Positions 8,732 through 17,107 of a DNA stretch of 64,000 nt are shown here, one piece after another (the stretch's first letter is position 1; every line of letters starts with the position of its first letter). The stretch spans positions 1,054,001-1,118,000 of the forward strand of contig CP012068.1 in the NCBI GenBank assembly GCA_001189495.1, written 5' to 3'. The DNA is from Eubacterium sulci ATCC 35585 (GTDB lineage: Bacteria; Bacillota; Clostridia; Peptostreptococcales; Anaerovoracaceae). The position numbers and the translations under genes are program-made. Under the pieces are notes generated by a model that made no database searches, was not told the DNA's origin, and saw only the letters and a list, made by a program, of their open reading frames with translations.

Positions 8732-9730
8732 TTAACTACAGTATTTAAACAGTAAACAGGAGATATTTCCTCCATATCCATAACTAATTCCTATGTAGTA
8801 TCCATCCTGTTCAAACCTATTCAAATCCTTGTATTCACTTATGTTTACCAGGAAATCTGCTGATAATCCATGAGCATATTTTTTCATATTATTATAGAAA
8901 CATATTTCATCATTTGAACCAGCTTTAATAATACTTGACCAAGCATCTCCCCAAAAATTTGGAACAAAAAAGTTTCTTATCTTGCTTCTTTGTATTAGGT
9001 TAGCCTTGCATAAATCATCAATTAGACAATTTACCGAATGTATGAACAAAAAATAATTATCATTTGCTATATGGATATTCTTTATGTCTACTAGTTCATA
9101 ACAAGACTTTTCCCTACTTATTGTCACCCCTGAAATGTTATCCGAAAACAACATGCGTTGCTCTGGTCTATCATAATAACAATTCTTTGGGAGTATATCA
9201 TCGCTTATACAAAGAACATTGTTTAATTTTTCGTTATTCCTTAGTAATCTATTTGCGTGTTCAATACAGCTAAATAATCCATTGCAAGCCTGCTGAGTTA
9301 TGCCTATATGCGGAACCGATTTATTTAGTTTATCAAGACACCTATTCAGTGGATAATCTAGAAAATATTCCATGAACCTTTTTTCGTTTAAATTAAAGTT
9401 CTTATATTCTATAAATGTGCTGTTATACAAAATATAATCTATATTCTCAATCTCATACTCTTCTATAAAGTTATCTTGAATACTCTTTTCATAGCATTCC
9501 TTATCCTTATTTGATACATAGCATCCCACATATCCAAAATTTTCAAGATTGCATTCCTCAGAAAATACAAGATTATTTGATTTAAGCATTTTTAAGTCGT
9601 AAAATTCTCCAAATCTCACATCTATATTTTTTAAATATAGTTTATGCATAGCAATAGCATTTCCTTTCCGCTCGTATCTATGACTATTTTCTTTCTCTCC
9701 GAGTTTCAACTTCCAAAGGCGCTTATTCAT
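8732..9730 (-). CDS. divergent KAS III-like acyltransferase/ketosynthase homologue
   Basis: 332 residues from ATG 9730, which has GAGGA 6-7 bases upstream and overlaps the previous stop by 8 bp. An internal ATG at 9649 (MHKLYLKN) matches the usual KAS III N-terminus and could be the true start, since the extra 27 residues are basic and unlike the family. The nucleophile is kept (QQACNGLF, Cys149). The PHQ motif carrying the catalytic His is VPNFWG here (Asn258), and the GN motif carrying the catalytic Asn reads YAHGLSAD. Loss of His argues against decarboxylative condensation; known KAS III relatives with altered triads act as acyl transferases. Homology is confident, activity is inference. 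Confidence 0.75.
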   Translation of the reverse strand: MNKRLWKLKLGEKENSHRYERKGNAIAMHKLYLKNIDVRFGEFYDLKMLKSNNLVFSEECNLENFGYVGCYVSNKDKECYEKSIQDNFIEEYEIENIDYILYNSTFIEYKNFNLNEKRFMEYFLDYPLNRCLDKLNKSVPHIGITQQACNGLFSCIEHANRLLRNNEKLNNVLCISDDILPKNCYYDRPEQRMLFSDNISGVTISREKSCYELVDIKNIHIANDNYFLFIHSVNCLIDDLCKANLIQRSKIRNFFVPNFWGDAWSSIIKAGSNDEICFYNNMKKYAHGLSADFLVNISEYKDLNRFEQDGYYIGISYGYGGNISCLLFKYCS

Positions 9731-10721
9731 ACATGTCCTCGATTCTAAAATCAGGGAAATACTTAAGAGCCTCATCTATGTCGCTTACAATACCGACGCA
9801 TTTTGGACTTCCACAACCCTTTTGCAGGCCTGAAAGAGCATGTTGAAAATACGCATAGTTTCCACCATGTATAGCTAGAGCAATCGACTGTACGAATACA
9901 CCGTATATTGAAGGTGGCCATAGATTTGAAAAATAGAAGTTTCTTTTCACATCAAAACTTTTACCAGCGTGTTTCCATAACTTAGAAAAAACTTTCATAA
10001 GTATTAGAGCTATTTCACCTGCTCCTTTCGCATTCTCAATAAAGTCTTCCCTTAGCAATGTTCTTTCGCCATTCTCAAGCATGTGACTTGTTACTTTAAT
10101 ATTACTTAATTCGTAAATTTCGCCGTCTTCGTTCATGCAAATGTCATTTTTTTTAAAGTTAAATCTTACATTATACCTTAGCTTTTTATTATTTAGATTA
10201 GTAACATCAAAGAGATCTATTCCATCATCATCAATCTTTGCAAATGTACTTTCATTATATAGTTTTGCCCCAGTCTTCATGTAATTCTCATAAAAACTTA
10301 TGGCTCCTACAACTAACTCATGCGTATGCCTGCAACATAAAATTAGTGGATCTTGAATTTTTTTATTTTCAATGCTTAGCTTTTCTCCTATAAGAACCTC
10401 CTTAAGTTTTCTATTAAGAAAAAGTCTTGCACAAGGCATACCTTGAGACCCTTTAAAGTTTTCCTTTAGCTCAACTGACTTTATAGTTCTGTTTGCATTT
10501 TCAATTTCAAGGATAACTGTAGTAGGAAGCTTTGTATCAAAACCATTGATATCAGCAAGATTGCACTGCCAACAAAGCAATGTCGAAGTTGTCTCAGACT
10601 CGGATATTTTAAATCCAAAGATTCTCTTACAAGATACATCCTTGAGATTTGTTTCTGAAATCAGACCTAAAATATCATCGTAGTTTTCTATATCCCTTCC
10701 TATCTCAAAATTGCTTTCCAT
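9723..10721 (-). CDS. unrecognised protein of the biosynthetic operon (332 aa)
   Basis: The start is ATG 10721 with AAAGGA nine bases upstream; a TTG at 10730 is less likely. No signal peptide or TM helix. I recognise no family. Visible features are a CCRHTHELVVGAISFYENY stretch (Cys-Cys-x-His-x-His, possibly catalytic or metal-binding), FSNLWPPSIYGVFVQSIALAIHGG with an Ala/Gly-rich helix, and GLQKGCGSPKCVG near the C-terminus. The gene lies between a free carrier gene (5 bp) and the divergent KAS III gene (8-bp overlap), so it very probably works with them. It could be a condensing, cyclising or transfer enzyme, or a partner subunit of the KAS III protein. Confidence 0.6.
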   Translation of the reverse strand: MESNFEIGRDIENYDDILGLISETNLKDVSCKRIFGFKISESETTSTLLCWQCNLADINGFDTKLPTTVILEIENANRTIKSVELKENFKGSQGMPCARLFLNRKLKEVLIGEKLSIENKKIQDPLILCCRHTHELVVGAISFYENYMKTGAKLYNESTFAKIDDDGIDLFDVTNLNNKKLRYNVRFNFKKNDICMNEDGEIYELSNIKVTSHMLENGERTLLREDFIENAKGAGEIALILMKVFSKLWKHAGKSFDVKRNFYFSNLWPPSIYGVFVQSIALAIHGGNYAYFQHALSGLQKGCGSPKCVGIVSDIDEALKYFPDFRIEDMYE

Positions 10722-10726
10722 GCTAA

Positions 10727-10963
10727 TCAATCCTTTTTGAAATTTTTATCCATATACTCAAGTATTTTCATTGGGCTACTAACCTCGGTAATATCATTTG
10801 TCTCAAACTTAAACCCTGTCATATCTTCAATATCCGTTATCAAAGAATATACACTTAACGAGTCCATTCCAAGTTCTTGGAAGTCCTCTGCAGACATTAT
10901 CTTTTCCTCTGTCCATCCGTATTTATCAGAAAGTAGCTCTACTAGCTTATCCTTATATTCCAT
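10727..10963 (-). CDS. acyl carrier protein (free-standing, second copy)
   Basis: 78 residues starting MEYKDKLVELL at 10963, placed 1 base after the TGA of the ligase gene; AAGGAG lies in the last codons of that gene. The longer frame to 11014 would overlap it. The carrier signature ELGMDSLSVYS contains the expected phosphopantetheine serine, Ser35. It is very acidic, as usual for ACPs. Immediate neighbours are the ACP-ligase fusion and the unrecognised 332-aa protein. This or the other carriers may be the partner of the synthetase-like enzyme at 13843. Confidence 0.9.
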   Translation of the reverse strand: MEYKDKLVELLSDKYGWTEEKIMSAEDFQELGMDSLSVYSLITDIEDMTGFKFETNDITEVSSPMKILEYMDKNFKKD

Positions 10964-10964
10964 A

Positions 10965-12794
10965 TCATTTATTCTCCTTATATAAAACTCTCTTATCTTC
11001 AGGAATTCCCTCAATGCACCATTCCTTTAAGAGTTTTTTATCTATTTTTCCTGCAAGAATTATAGGCATTTCAGAAATGAACTCAATCTTATCTGGTTGT
11101 TTATAATTAGATAGATTTTTAAATAAATACTGTGTGATCTCACTCTTCTCGATACTTTTTCCAGCTACTGGAACAACAAAGGCTATAATTTCTTCTCCAA
11201 GAACCTCGTGGTCTCTACCAACAACTGCCACTGTCTGCACATTCGGAATTTGCAAGATTTTTTCTTCAATGTCACTAGGATATACATTGAAACCGCCTCT
11301 TATTATCATGTCCTTGCATCTTCCAACAATACTAATATTTTCTCTATCATAATATCTTGCTAAATCACCAGTGTATAACCATCCTTCATCATCAATTACG
11401 GCAGCAGTTTTTTCAGGCTGATTGTAATACTCCCTCATGTTATAACCTCTTACGGCAAGCTCACCTATTTCGCCGTGTGGCACACTCTTTCTTGTATTTT
11501 GATCTACAATTTTTATTTCAACACCAGGAATAGCTCTTCCCACCGTATTCATTCTCACATCTAACGGGTCGCCAATTCTTGTCATTGTTACAACACTTGT
11601 TCCTTCTATAAGTCCATAGGCATTTAAAAGTTCACAGTTTAACTTTTCCTCAATTCTCTGCGCAAGCTCAGGACTGCATAGGGATCCAGAAACTACAAGT
11701 TTCTTTAATCCACTAAACTTTGTAAAATTAATTATTCTACAGTTTAATAGTAAGGTCCACATAGTCGGCTGGGTATGCAATATCGTATCTTCAGCTTTTG
11801 ATACTTCTCTTAGAATATCGTTAGGATTGAAGCTTGAAATCATCTTAAACCTTTCCTCTGTGCAAAAGTTTATCAAAAGACTCAAGAATCCCTGAGCTGA
11901 GTACAATGGTGCAATGGAAAATGGTCTATCCACATCCTCTGACCAAAGCTTCGTACTATATAGTGAAATCTTAACTATATCATTGTTCTTTAGAACTACT
12001 CCCTTAGGCATTCCAGTTGTTCCAGAAGTGTACGAAATCATTGCATCATCATTTGCATCTATTTCTTCAAGATTTTCTATACAATCAAAGTCTGATTTAA
12101 GAAGTTCATCAAAACATAAACCTTTATGTCCATAATGGTTTTCACCCATATAAATTACCTTATCAAGTTTGTAATCATGATCTTCTATTTCATCAACAAC
12201 CTCATGCGGAGCCATAGTTCCAACAAGTTCTTCGGTTATCAAAACTTTTGCTTGGCAATCTCTCAAAATATTTTCTATCTCGCCAGACTTCCATCTATTA
12301 TTTATCGGCACAGGGAGTGCTCCTACATAAAAGAGTGCAAAATACGAATAGATGTACTCTATTCTGTTATTCAAAAGTATCGCTACCTTCGTACCCTTAC
12401 CGATTCCCATCTTCAAAAAACTAGCTGAAATACTTTTGATATGGTTTAATAGCTGATTATAGTTAATTAGCTCTGTATCGAATAAAATTGCGTTTTTAAC
12501 GCTGTTTTCTGTACATATGGTATCTATCAAAGTCCTAAGTGTATAATCCCCTACACCCCTTAAATTATTAATTGTATCAGCAATGGCAATTGGACTTTCA
12601 ATTAACTTCAAATCAAGATTAGCTAGGTTAAATTTAACATTAAAATATTTTTCGAGTTCAAAGATCATATTTACTAGCTGAAGTGAGTCAAGTACACCAC
12701 TTTGAACAAAAGGTATCGTTGCAGGTATTTCTACACCAGGAACAATTTTTTCATTTAGGAACTTTATAACTTGTCTTTCTGTTACTACATTCAT
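10965..12794 (-). CDS. fusion of an acyl-carrier domain and an AMP-forming ligase
   Basis: 609 residues. Residues 1-80 form a carrier domain with SGVLDSLQLVNMIFELEKYF (Ser37 expected to carry phosphopantetheine). From about residue 85 an adenylate-forming enzyme follows: ISYTSGTTGMPKGVV, LNAYGLIEGTSVV, GWLYTGDLARYYDRENISIVGRCKD in sections, GGFNVYPSDIEE, and the C-terminal Lys in ILAGKIDKK. All core motifs are intact. A carrier placed before the ligase suggests loading in cis, like a minimal loading module. GGTGA precedes the start. The gene lies 20 bp after the triad-complete KAS III gene. Confidence 0.88.
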   Translation of the reverse strand: MNVVTERQVIKFLNEKIVPGVEIPATIPFVQSGVLDSLQLVNMIFELEKYFNVKFNLANLDLKLIESPIAIADTINNLRGVGDYTLRTLIDTICTENSVKNAILFDTELINYNQLLNHIKSISASFLKMGIGKGTKVAILLNNRIEYIYSYFALFYVGALPVPINNRWKSGEIENILRDCQAKVLITEELVGTMAPHEVVDEIEDHDYKLDKVIYMGENHYGHKGLCFDELLKSDFDCIENLEEIDANDDAMISYTSGTTGMPKGVVLKNNDIVKISLYSTKLWSEDVDRPFSIAPLYSAQGFLSLLINFCTEERFKMISSFNPNDILREVSKAEDTILHTQPTMWTLLLNCRIINFTKFSGLKKLVVSGSLCSPELAQRIEEKLNCELLNAYGLIEGTSVVTMTRIGDPLDVRMNTVGRAIPGVEIKIVDQNTRKSVPHGEIGELAVRGYNMREYYNQPEKTAAVIDDEGWLYTGDLARYYDRENISIVGRCKDMIIRGGFNVYPSDIEEKILQIPNVQTVAVVGRDHEVLGEEIIAFVVPVAGKSIEKSEITQYLFKNLSNYKQPDKIEFISEMPIILAGKIDKKLLKEWCIEGIPEDKRVLYKENK

Positions 12795-12814
12795 CTTCGT
12801 TCACCATAAAACCC

Positions 12815-13828
12815 TTATAATTTCATCGTCAGTGTTGCCATACTGATTCCATTTCCGAAACCGAACAGAACAATCTGTTGACCGCTATTTAGAGAGATTC
12901 TCTTTTCTTCAAGTGCCATAGATATTGCAATAGGAATTGATGCACAGCCATTGTTGCCAAGAAACTCAACCTGATCAACCATTTTTTCCTTAGGTAGTTC
13001 AAGCATCTCGCAAGCCTTTACTGTAAGGTACTTAGTTATCTGATGAGGTATAAACAATGATACTTTATCCTTATCAATGTCTAGCTCAGTAAATGTAGAA
13101 CTATAAAACTCTATTGATCTTGCAAAATTTGTCTTAATCATCTCCTTTGTTTCATTTTGGAAGTAGAACATATCAACATCATGAGCATGCATTGTTCCTC
13201 CACCCCAAAGAACACCATCATCCCAATAGCATCCTACTGACTTAAATTTTGATTTATATATATCTTCGCAGCATTTTTCTGCTCTAAGTACAATTGCACC
13301 ACCACCATCTCCAATTGCAAAGGTTGCATTAGCATTTTGTATCTCTTCTGCTGTCTTATAGTTTGTTTGAAGGAATCTGCTCAAAACTTCCCCCGCAACA
13401 ATAAGAACTGTGTTTGCTCTCTCAGTCTCTATATACATATTTGCTATTTCAATTCCAGTTAAAAATCCATTGCAAGCATTTTTCACATCATAGCAATTTG
13501 CATTTTTGCATCCAAGCTCATTTTGAATTTTCATGGCTGTCGCAGGTTCCATAAAATCCTGAGTAATAGAACAAAACAGGAGTAAATCTACATCATCTGC
13601 TGTAATATTTGCTTTTTCAAGCGCCATTTTACCTGCTTTAATAGCATAGTCGGAGGAGTTCTCATGATCTTCTGCGAATCTTCTCTCCCTTACTCCACTT
13701 AGAAGTGTTGACATTCCTTTTCTAATATTAAACTTATCAAAGTTCATCTTTGCCTCTAGTTCATCAGATGTAACTATTCTGCTTGGTAGTGCATGGCCTG
13801 CGCCAATTATCTTTGCTTGATATTTCAT
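12815..13828 (-). CDS. 3-oxoacyl-ACP synthase III family protein with full catalytic triad
   Basis: 337 residues from ATG 13828, chosen because GGAGGA is 5 bases upstream; an ATG at 13840 lacks such a site. All KAS III landmarks are present: NACNGF (Cys119), IPHQIT (His262), LGNNGCASIP (Asn292), and a C-terminal GFGNGISMATLTM. The usual FabH-type reaction is Claisen condensation of an acyl thioester with malonyl-ACP. Since it sits in a specialised operon with carriers and ligases and no fatty-acid synthesis genes, it probably joins pathway-specific acyl groups rather than starting membrane lipid synthesis. Confidence 0.88.
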   Translation of the reverse strand: MKYQAKIIGAGHALPSRIVTSDELEAKMNFDKFNIRKGMSTLLSGVRERRFAEDHENSSDYAIKAGKMALEKANITADDVDLLLFCSITQDFMEPATAMKIQNELGCKNANCYDVKNACNGFLTGIEIANMYIETERANTVLIVAGEVLSRFLQTNYKTAEEIQNANATFAIGDGGGAIVLRAEKCCEDIYKSKFKSVGCYWDDGVLWGGGTMHAHDVDMFYFQNETKEMIKTNFARSIEFYSSTFTELDIDKDKVSLFIPHQITKYLTVKACEMLELPKEKMVDQVEFLGNNGCASIPIAISMALEEKRISLNSGQQIVLFGFGNGISMATLTMKL

Positions 13829-13842
13829 ATATTCCTCCATAC

Positions 13843-15024
13843 CTATAGGCTTACATATTTTCTTATCTCTTCAATTGTATCTACATCCCACTTACTTACA
13901 TCTAGCCCCTTCTGTGATAGGAATGCATATACTAGTCTTTCTACACCAAATGCAAAGCAGGATGTGTAGCAATACTCTCCATTTGCTTTTTTGATATTGT
14001 ATGGCTTTGTAAAATGCGTTCTATGATAGTTCACAGATGCGCATGATATGTACTCATCATTATTTGGAATTAAAAACTTGTATTCTAGTTTTGAATTTCC
14101 TATCATCTGGAAATACTTTAGTTTCTTGTAGTTACTAGCGAAAAATGAATCATTTGCAGTTTCACATTTTGAATTCAGAGAAAATTTGTCTATCCAAAAC
14201 TCAACAAGTTTCTTTGATTCATCAATATATGACTGCATTTTATCTCCTTCACCAACAAACACATACTCCTTCATATAAAATTCGTTTAGTCTGCTAAGCT
14301 CTTTGATATTTGATTCTTCGTTTCTGAAGCATTTACCAGATACAAGAAAACATCTAACCTCATTCTCGTCAAAGATATCATTCTCCATAGATGGATATAC
14401 CGCTGCACAGGTTGCATGCCTCAAAACATTTCTTGGAATAAATGTCTTCTTTAGTACCTCATCCATACCTTCACTTGAAGCATTGCAAGAAGCAAACTTT
14501 TCATATGTATCAATATCATTGTTTAGCTTGGTTTGAAACATCATGTAATGTGGAAAATTCTCAAAGTAACCCCCTTTTACATACTCAGCTACTGGAAATA
14601 AAACAGGATATACTTCCTCATATACATCATCAAATGCATTATATGCATGTTCATTAATTTTCTTATCAAAATACTCATATATTCTCAAAAAAAGCCCTGA
14701 ATAGGCAAATGCACCTGGAGATAGTTCTCTTACTATCTTTTCTTTAATCAAATCTCCATATACACTGTCCTTGTTCAAAGGCATTCTGTCAGTAAAGTCC
14801 TCTATTACGACGTTTTCAAGTTCTGAGCCTTGCATAGTATCTATGATACTCACAAGTCTAAATAATTCTTTTTTTACTTCTTCATTGTGCTCATCTTCGC
14901 AGTAGATAGTCACCTGGTTTTCACTTTTATCAAAGCTTTTAACCTTTGAAGAAATATAGGGTATCATGTCGAAAAACACCCTTAGATCATCTTTTTTTAG
15001 ATTGTCCACAGTAAAGTCAAACAT
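13843..15024 (-). CDS. class II aminoacyl-tRNA-synthetase-like amino acid:[carrier protein] ligase
   Basis: 393 residues. It has class II synthetase motifs: motif 2 KCFRNEES with RLNEFYMKEY, and motif 3 CFAFGVERLVYAFL. Cys206 (HATCAAVYP), Glu248 (RLNEF) and Cys356 (YTSCFAFG) match the Cys-Glu-Cys zinc site of atypical seryl-tRNA synthetases and of the amino acid:[carrier protein] ligases, which lack a tRNA-binding domain. Residues 1-100 do not form a coiled-coil arm. Those ligases adenylate a small amino acid (glycine or alanine in known cases) and attach it to carrier phosphopantetheine. First gene of the operon, with AAGGAG before its ATG. The amino acid used here is unknown. Confidence 0.82.
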   Translation of the reverse strand: MFDFTVDNLKKDDLRVFFDMIPYISSKVKSFDKSENQVTIYCEDEHNEEVKKELFRLVSIIDTMQGSELENVVIEDFTDRMPLNKDSVYGDLIKEKIVRELSPGAFAYSGLFLRIYEYFDKKINEHAYNAFDDVYEEVYPVLFPVAEYVKGGYFENFPHYMMFQTKLNNDIDTYEKFASCNASSEGMDEVLKKTFIPRNVLRHATCAAVYPSMENDIFDENEVRCFLVSGKCFRNEESNIKELSRLNEFYMKEYVFVGEGDKMQSYIDESKKLVEFWIDKFSLNSKCETANDSFFASNYKKLKYFQMIGNSKLEYKFLIPNNDEYISCASVNYHRTHFTKPYNIKKANGEYCYTSCFAFGVERLVYAFLSQKGLDVSKWDVDTIEEIRKYVSL

Positions 15025-15120
15025 TTTACACTCCTTTAGTCTGTTCTCATTATTAAGTATTTTTAGCGTACAAACATGGATAGCCTCTTTCGATTGTAAA
15101 AATTGTTAGTCATCGGTATC

Positions 15121-15144
15121 TTTAGTTAGTTACCACTAACTAAA
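15121..15144. promoter_or_regulatory. operator-like palindrome of the biosynthetic operon
   Basis: A perfect inverted repeat with 10-bp arms (TTTAGTTAGT and ACTAACTAAA) around TACC, placed directly after the predicted -10 box on the minus strand, where repressor binding would block transcription start. The core GTTAGT-N4-ACTAAC occurs once more, at 24986-25001, in the same place relative to another promoter. No repressor gene is nearby. The dyad lacks a U-tract, so it is not a terminator. Confidence 0.65.
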
Positions 15145-15173
15145 AGGATAGCACTCTTTAATTATTTTTTCAA
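15145..15173 (-). promoter_or_regulatory. predicted sigma-A promoter of the biosynthetic operon
   Basis: On the minus strand TTGAAA (15168-15173) and TATCCT (15145-15150) are separated by 17 bp. The -10 box is imperfect (4 of 6), which fits a regulated promoter. The leader to the ATG at 15024 is about 115 bases; I see no clear riboswitch in it. Confidence 0.55.
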
Positions 15174-15257
15174 TATATTTTTTATACAGAAATTATTGGA
15201 AAATATAACAAAATTCACAATTACACTTTATAATTTGCTCAGATGAAAAAATTATGT

Positions 15258-15292
15258 AGAAAAAACTCCCTGCCACTACATGACAAGGAGTT
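15258..15292 (-). terminator. Rho-independent terminator after the Cna_B surface protein gene
   Basis: Arms AACTCCCTG (15264-15272) and CAAGGAGTT (15284-15292) pair with one G-U wobble on the minus-strand RNA and are followed by six Us. It resembles the terminator at 17243, behind the paralogous gene. Confidence 0.75.
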
Positions 15293-15301
15293 AAGCCTTA
15301 A

Positions 15302-17107
15302 CTATTTATTTTTATATCTATACTTTATACTTAGCCTGAGGGCTGCAGAACTGAACATTAATGCTATCAACATCTTAAAATCATTTTCATCACCTGTGTT
15401 CGGCTTTGGTACTGGTGGCTTTTCAGTCTTAGGCTCTGGCAGCTTAGGTGCTGGTGGAATAAACTTATCATTTAATATGGTAAATCCACTATCTGCACTA
15501 CCATCATACAAAACCTTAAAGCGCTTGTCTCCAGATTCTAAATAGCCATTATCTTCACCGACTTCCTTTACAGTGTATTTAATTTCATTGTTGTTATTAT
15601 CGTACTTCTGTAAGTTTGCAAATATATGTTTCCAGTTATTTGCCTTGTTTAGTTCTATTTCCTGAACTTCCTCACCATCTGCAAAGAGCTTTACTCTTAC
15701 ACTTTCTAAAGAATCCCCATTCCACTTCTTCTCTACAGGAATAGAGACTCTATCTACATTATTTTCATTAGTGATTACATAACCATCATCTTGATTACCT
15801 GTAACAGTAGATGTGTATCCTGTGATTTCAGTCTCTTTTACATAATACTTGTATTTTGATGGTTGACCACTGTCTGAAATATAGAACTCATAAACATCTT
15901 TAAATGTATGCTTCCAGTTGTTTGCAGGATTAAGTTCTACTGTCTCAACAGCTTCGTCTATAGTCTCTCGAACAAGATTACCCTCATCATCCCAGTTCTC
16001 AGTTTGATAAGTTCTGTAAAGCGTTACGTCTATCTTATCTTTTCTCTTACCAATCCATTTCTTCTCAACTGGTACATCTATTATTGATCTATTTATTATT
16101 ATTCCATCATCGCGATACTCTGCGATATAACCTGGAAGTGGTTCTTCCTTGACTGTATAATCAATGATATGCCCATCTTCTGCATACTGAGGAACATCCT
16201 CAAACTTGCCTTCCCAGTCATCAGATTTATATATTTTCTTTGATGCTATTTCCTGTCCATCTGCATATAGATGAACTGTTATAAAGTCTGGAATCTCCCT
16301 TTTGGACTTCATTGACTCATCGCCTTCATCAACATTTCCAATAGCATTTTCGTTATCATTAGTATTTAAAGCTGCATGATCCATTACGTTTAGTGCAAGT
16401 CCATGAAAATCTAGTGATGCTGGACTAGGTCTTCCTGGTGTAATTCTAACGATAATCATATTCCATGCTTTATTTACATTAACATCTCTAAGCTGAACAG
16501 ATTTTATAATAAACCCTTCCTGAGCATTCCCTAATACAACTGTCTTGTACTTTGTCCAATAGTCGTTGATGCTATATGTTATAGTATATTCGATTTCGTT
16601 ACCATCATCATCGTACTTAGGAAAATTTCTAAAAACATGTCTCCAGTCGGATTCATCATTCTGTATTTCCCCATATCGAAGAACTACACTGTCTTTCTGC
16701 TCACCATTTGCCATAAGATTAACAGTTATTGGTGGATAGTACGGAGCATTCCATTCTGCTTTGACGCTGATATCAATTTTCTCTATCTCAGCTATTGCCC
16801 TTGTTACTCTTTTTCTAGATGTATTGTTGAGACTTATGTCTGAACTATCTTTTACTACTCTAGAATTTGAAAGGTCAAGCTGGACATCTTTTTCTTTTAG
16901 CTGATCTTCATTATCTTGATTTAATTCATCCTTATTCGTATTATCTGCTTTAGATGTATTCGGTGTTGAAATCTGTACATCCGTTTTATTTAAATCCAGC
17001 TCTGAATCTGCATAAGCAGACTGTATAGCTTGTCCAAATACTAAAACTACCGTTAATACGACTAGCAAAAATAAGCTAGCCCTTCTTTTATCTTGTCTCT
17101 CTCTCAT
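15302..17107 (-). CDS. cell-wall-anchored Cna_B-domain surface protein
   Basis: 601 residues. Signal peptide at residues 1-33 (basic start, hydrophobic LFLLVVLTVVLVFG, cut near AYA-DS). A polar linker is followed by about five beta modules opening with motifs such as VEKKWIG or VEKKWNG and containing xxLxADGxE and NNWKHTF, the Cna_B pattern in which Lys-Asn isopeptide bonds can form. The C-terminus has a Pro-rich spacer, PNTGDE, a hydrophobic segment and YRYKNK, a sortase-type signal in which LPxTG is replaced by xPNTGD. AGGGG precedes the start. It is a paralogue of the next gene upstream (17282). Likely an adhesin or pilin-like protein; no sortase gene is nearby. Confidence 0.85.
   Translation of the reverse strand: MRERQDKRRASLFLLVVLTVVLVFGQAIQSAYADSELDLNKTDVQISTPNTSKADNTNKDELNQDNEDQLKEKDVQLDLSNSRVVKDSSDISLNNTSRKRVTRAIAEIEKIDISVKAEWNAPYYPPITVNLMANGEQKDSVVLRYGEIQNDESDWRHVFRNFPKYDDDGNEIEYTITYSINDYWTKYKTVVLGNAQEGFIIKSVQLRDVNVNKAWNMIIVRITPGRPSPASLDFHGLALNVMDHAALNTNDNENAIGNVDEGDESMKSKREIPDFITVHLYADGQEIASKKIYKSDDWEGKFEDVPQYAEDGHIIDYTVKEEPLPGYIAEYRDDGIIINRSIIDVPVEKKWIGKRKDKIDVTLYRTYQTENWDDEGNLVRETIDEAVETVELNPANNWKHTFKDVYEFYISDSGQPSKYKYYVKETEITGYTSTVTGNQDDGYVITNENNVDRVSIPVEKKWNGDSLESVRVKLFADGEEVQEIELNKANNWKHIFANLQKYDNNNNEIKYTVKEVGEDNGYLESGDKRFKVLYDGSADSGFTILNDKFIPPAPKLPEPKTEKPPVPKPNTGDENDFKMLIALMFSSAALRLSIKYRYKNK

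Noticed and set aside
12815-13828. Housekeeping fabH
   Set aside because: The triad is intact but no other fatty-acid synthesis genes are adjacent; the operon is a specialised one. A gene symbol was therefore not given.
13843-15024. Canonical seryl-tRNA synthetase
   Set aside because: It lacks the N-terminal coiled-coil tRNA-binding arm, has the Cys-Glu-Cys zinc site of carrier ligases, and lies in an operon with carriers.
15121-15144. Palindrome as transcription terminator
   Set aside because: The stem is A/T-rich, no U-tract follows on either strand, and it sits directly after a -10 box, so an operator is the better reading.
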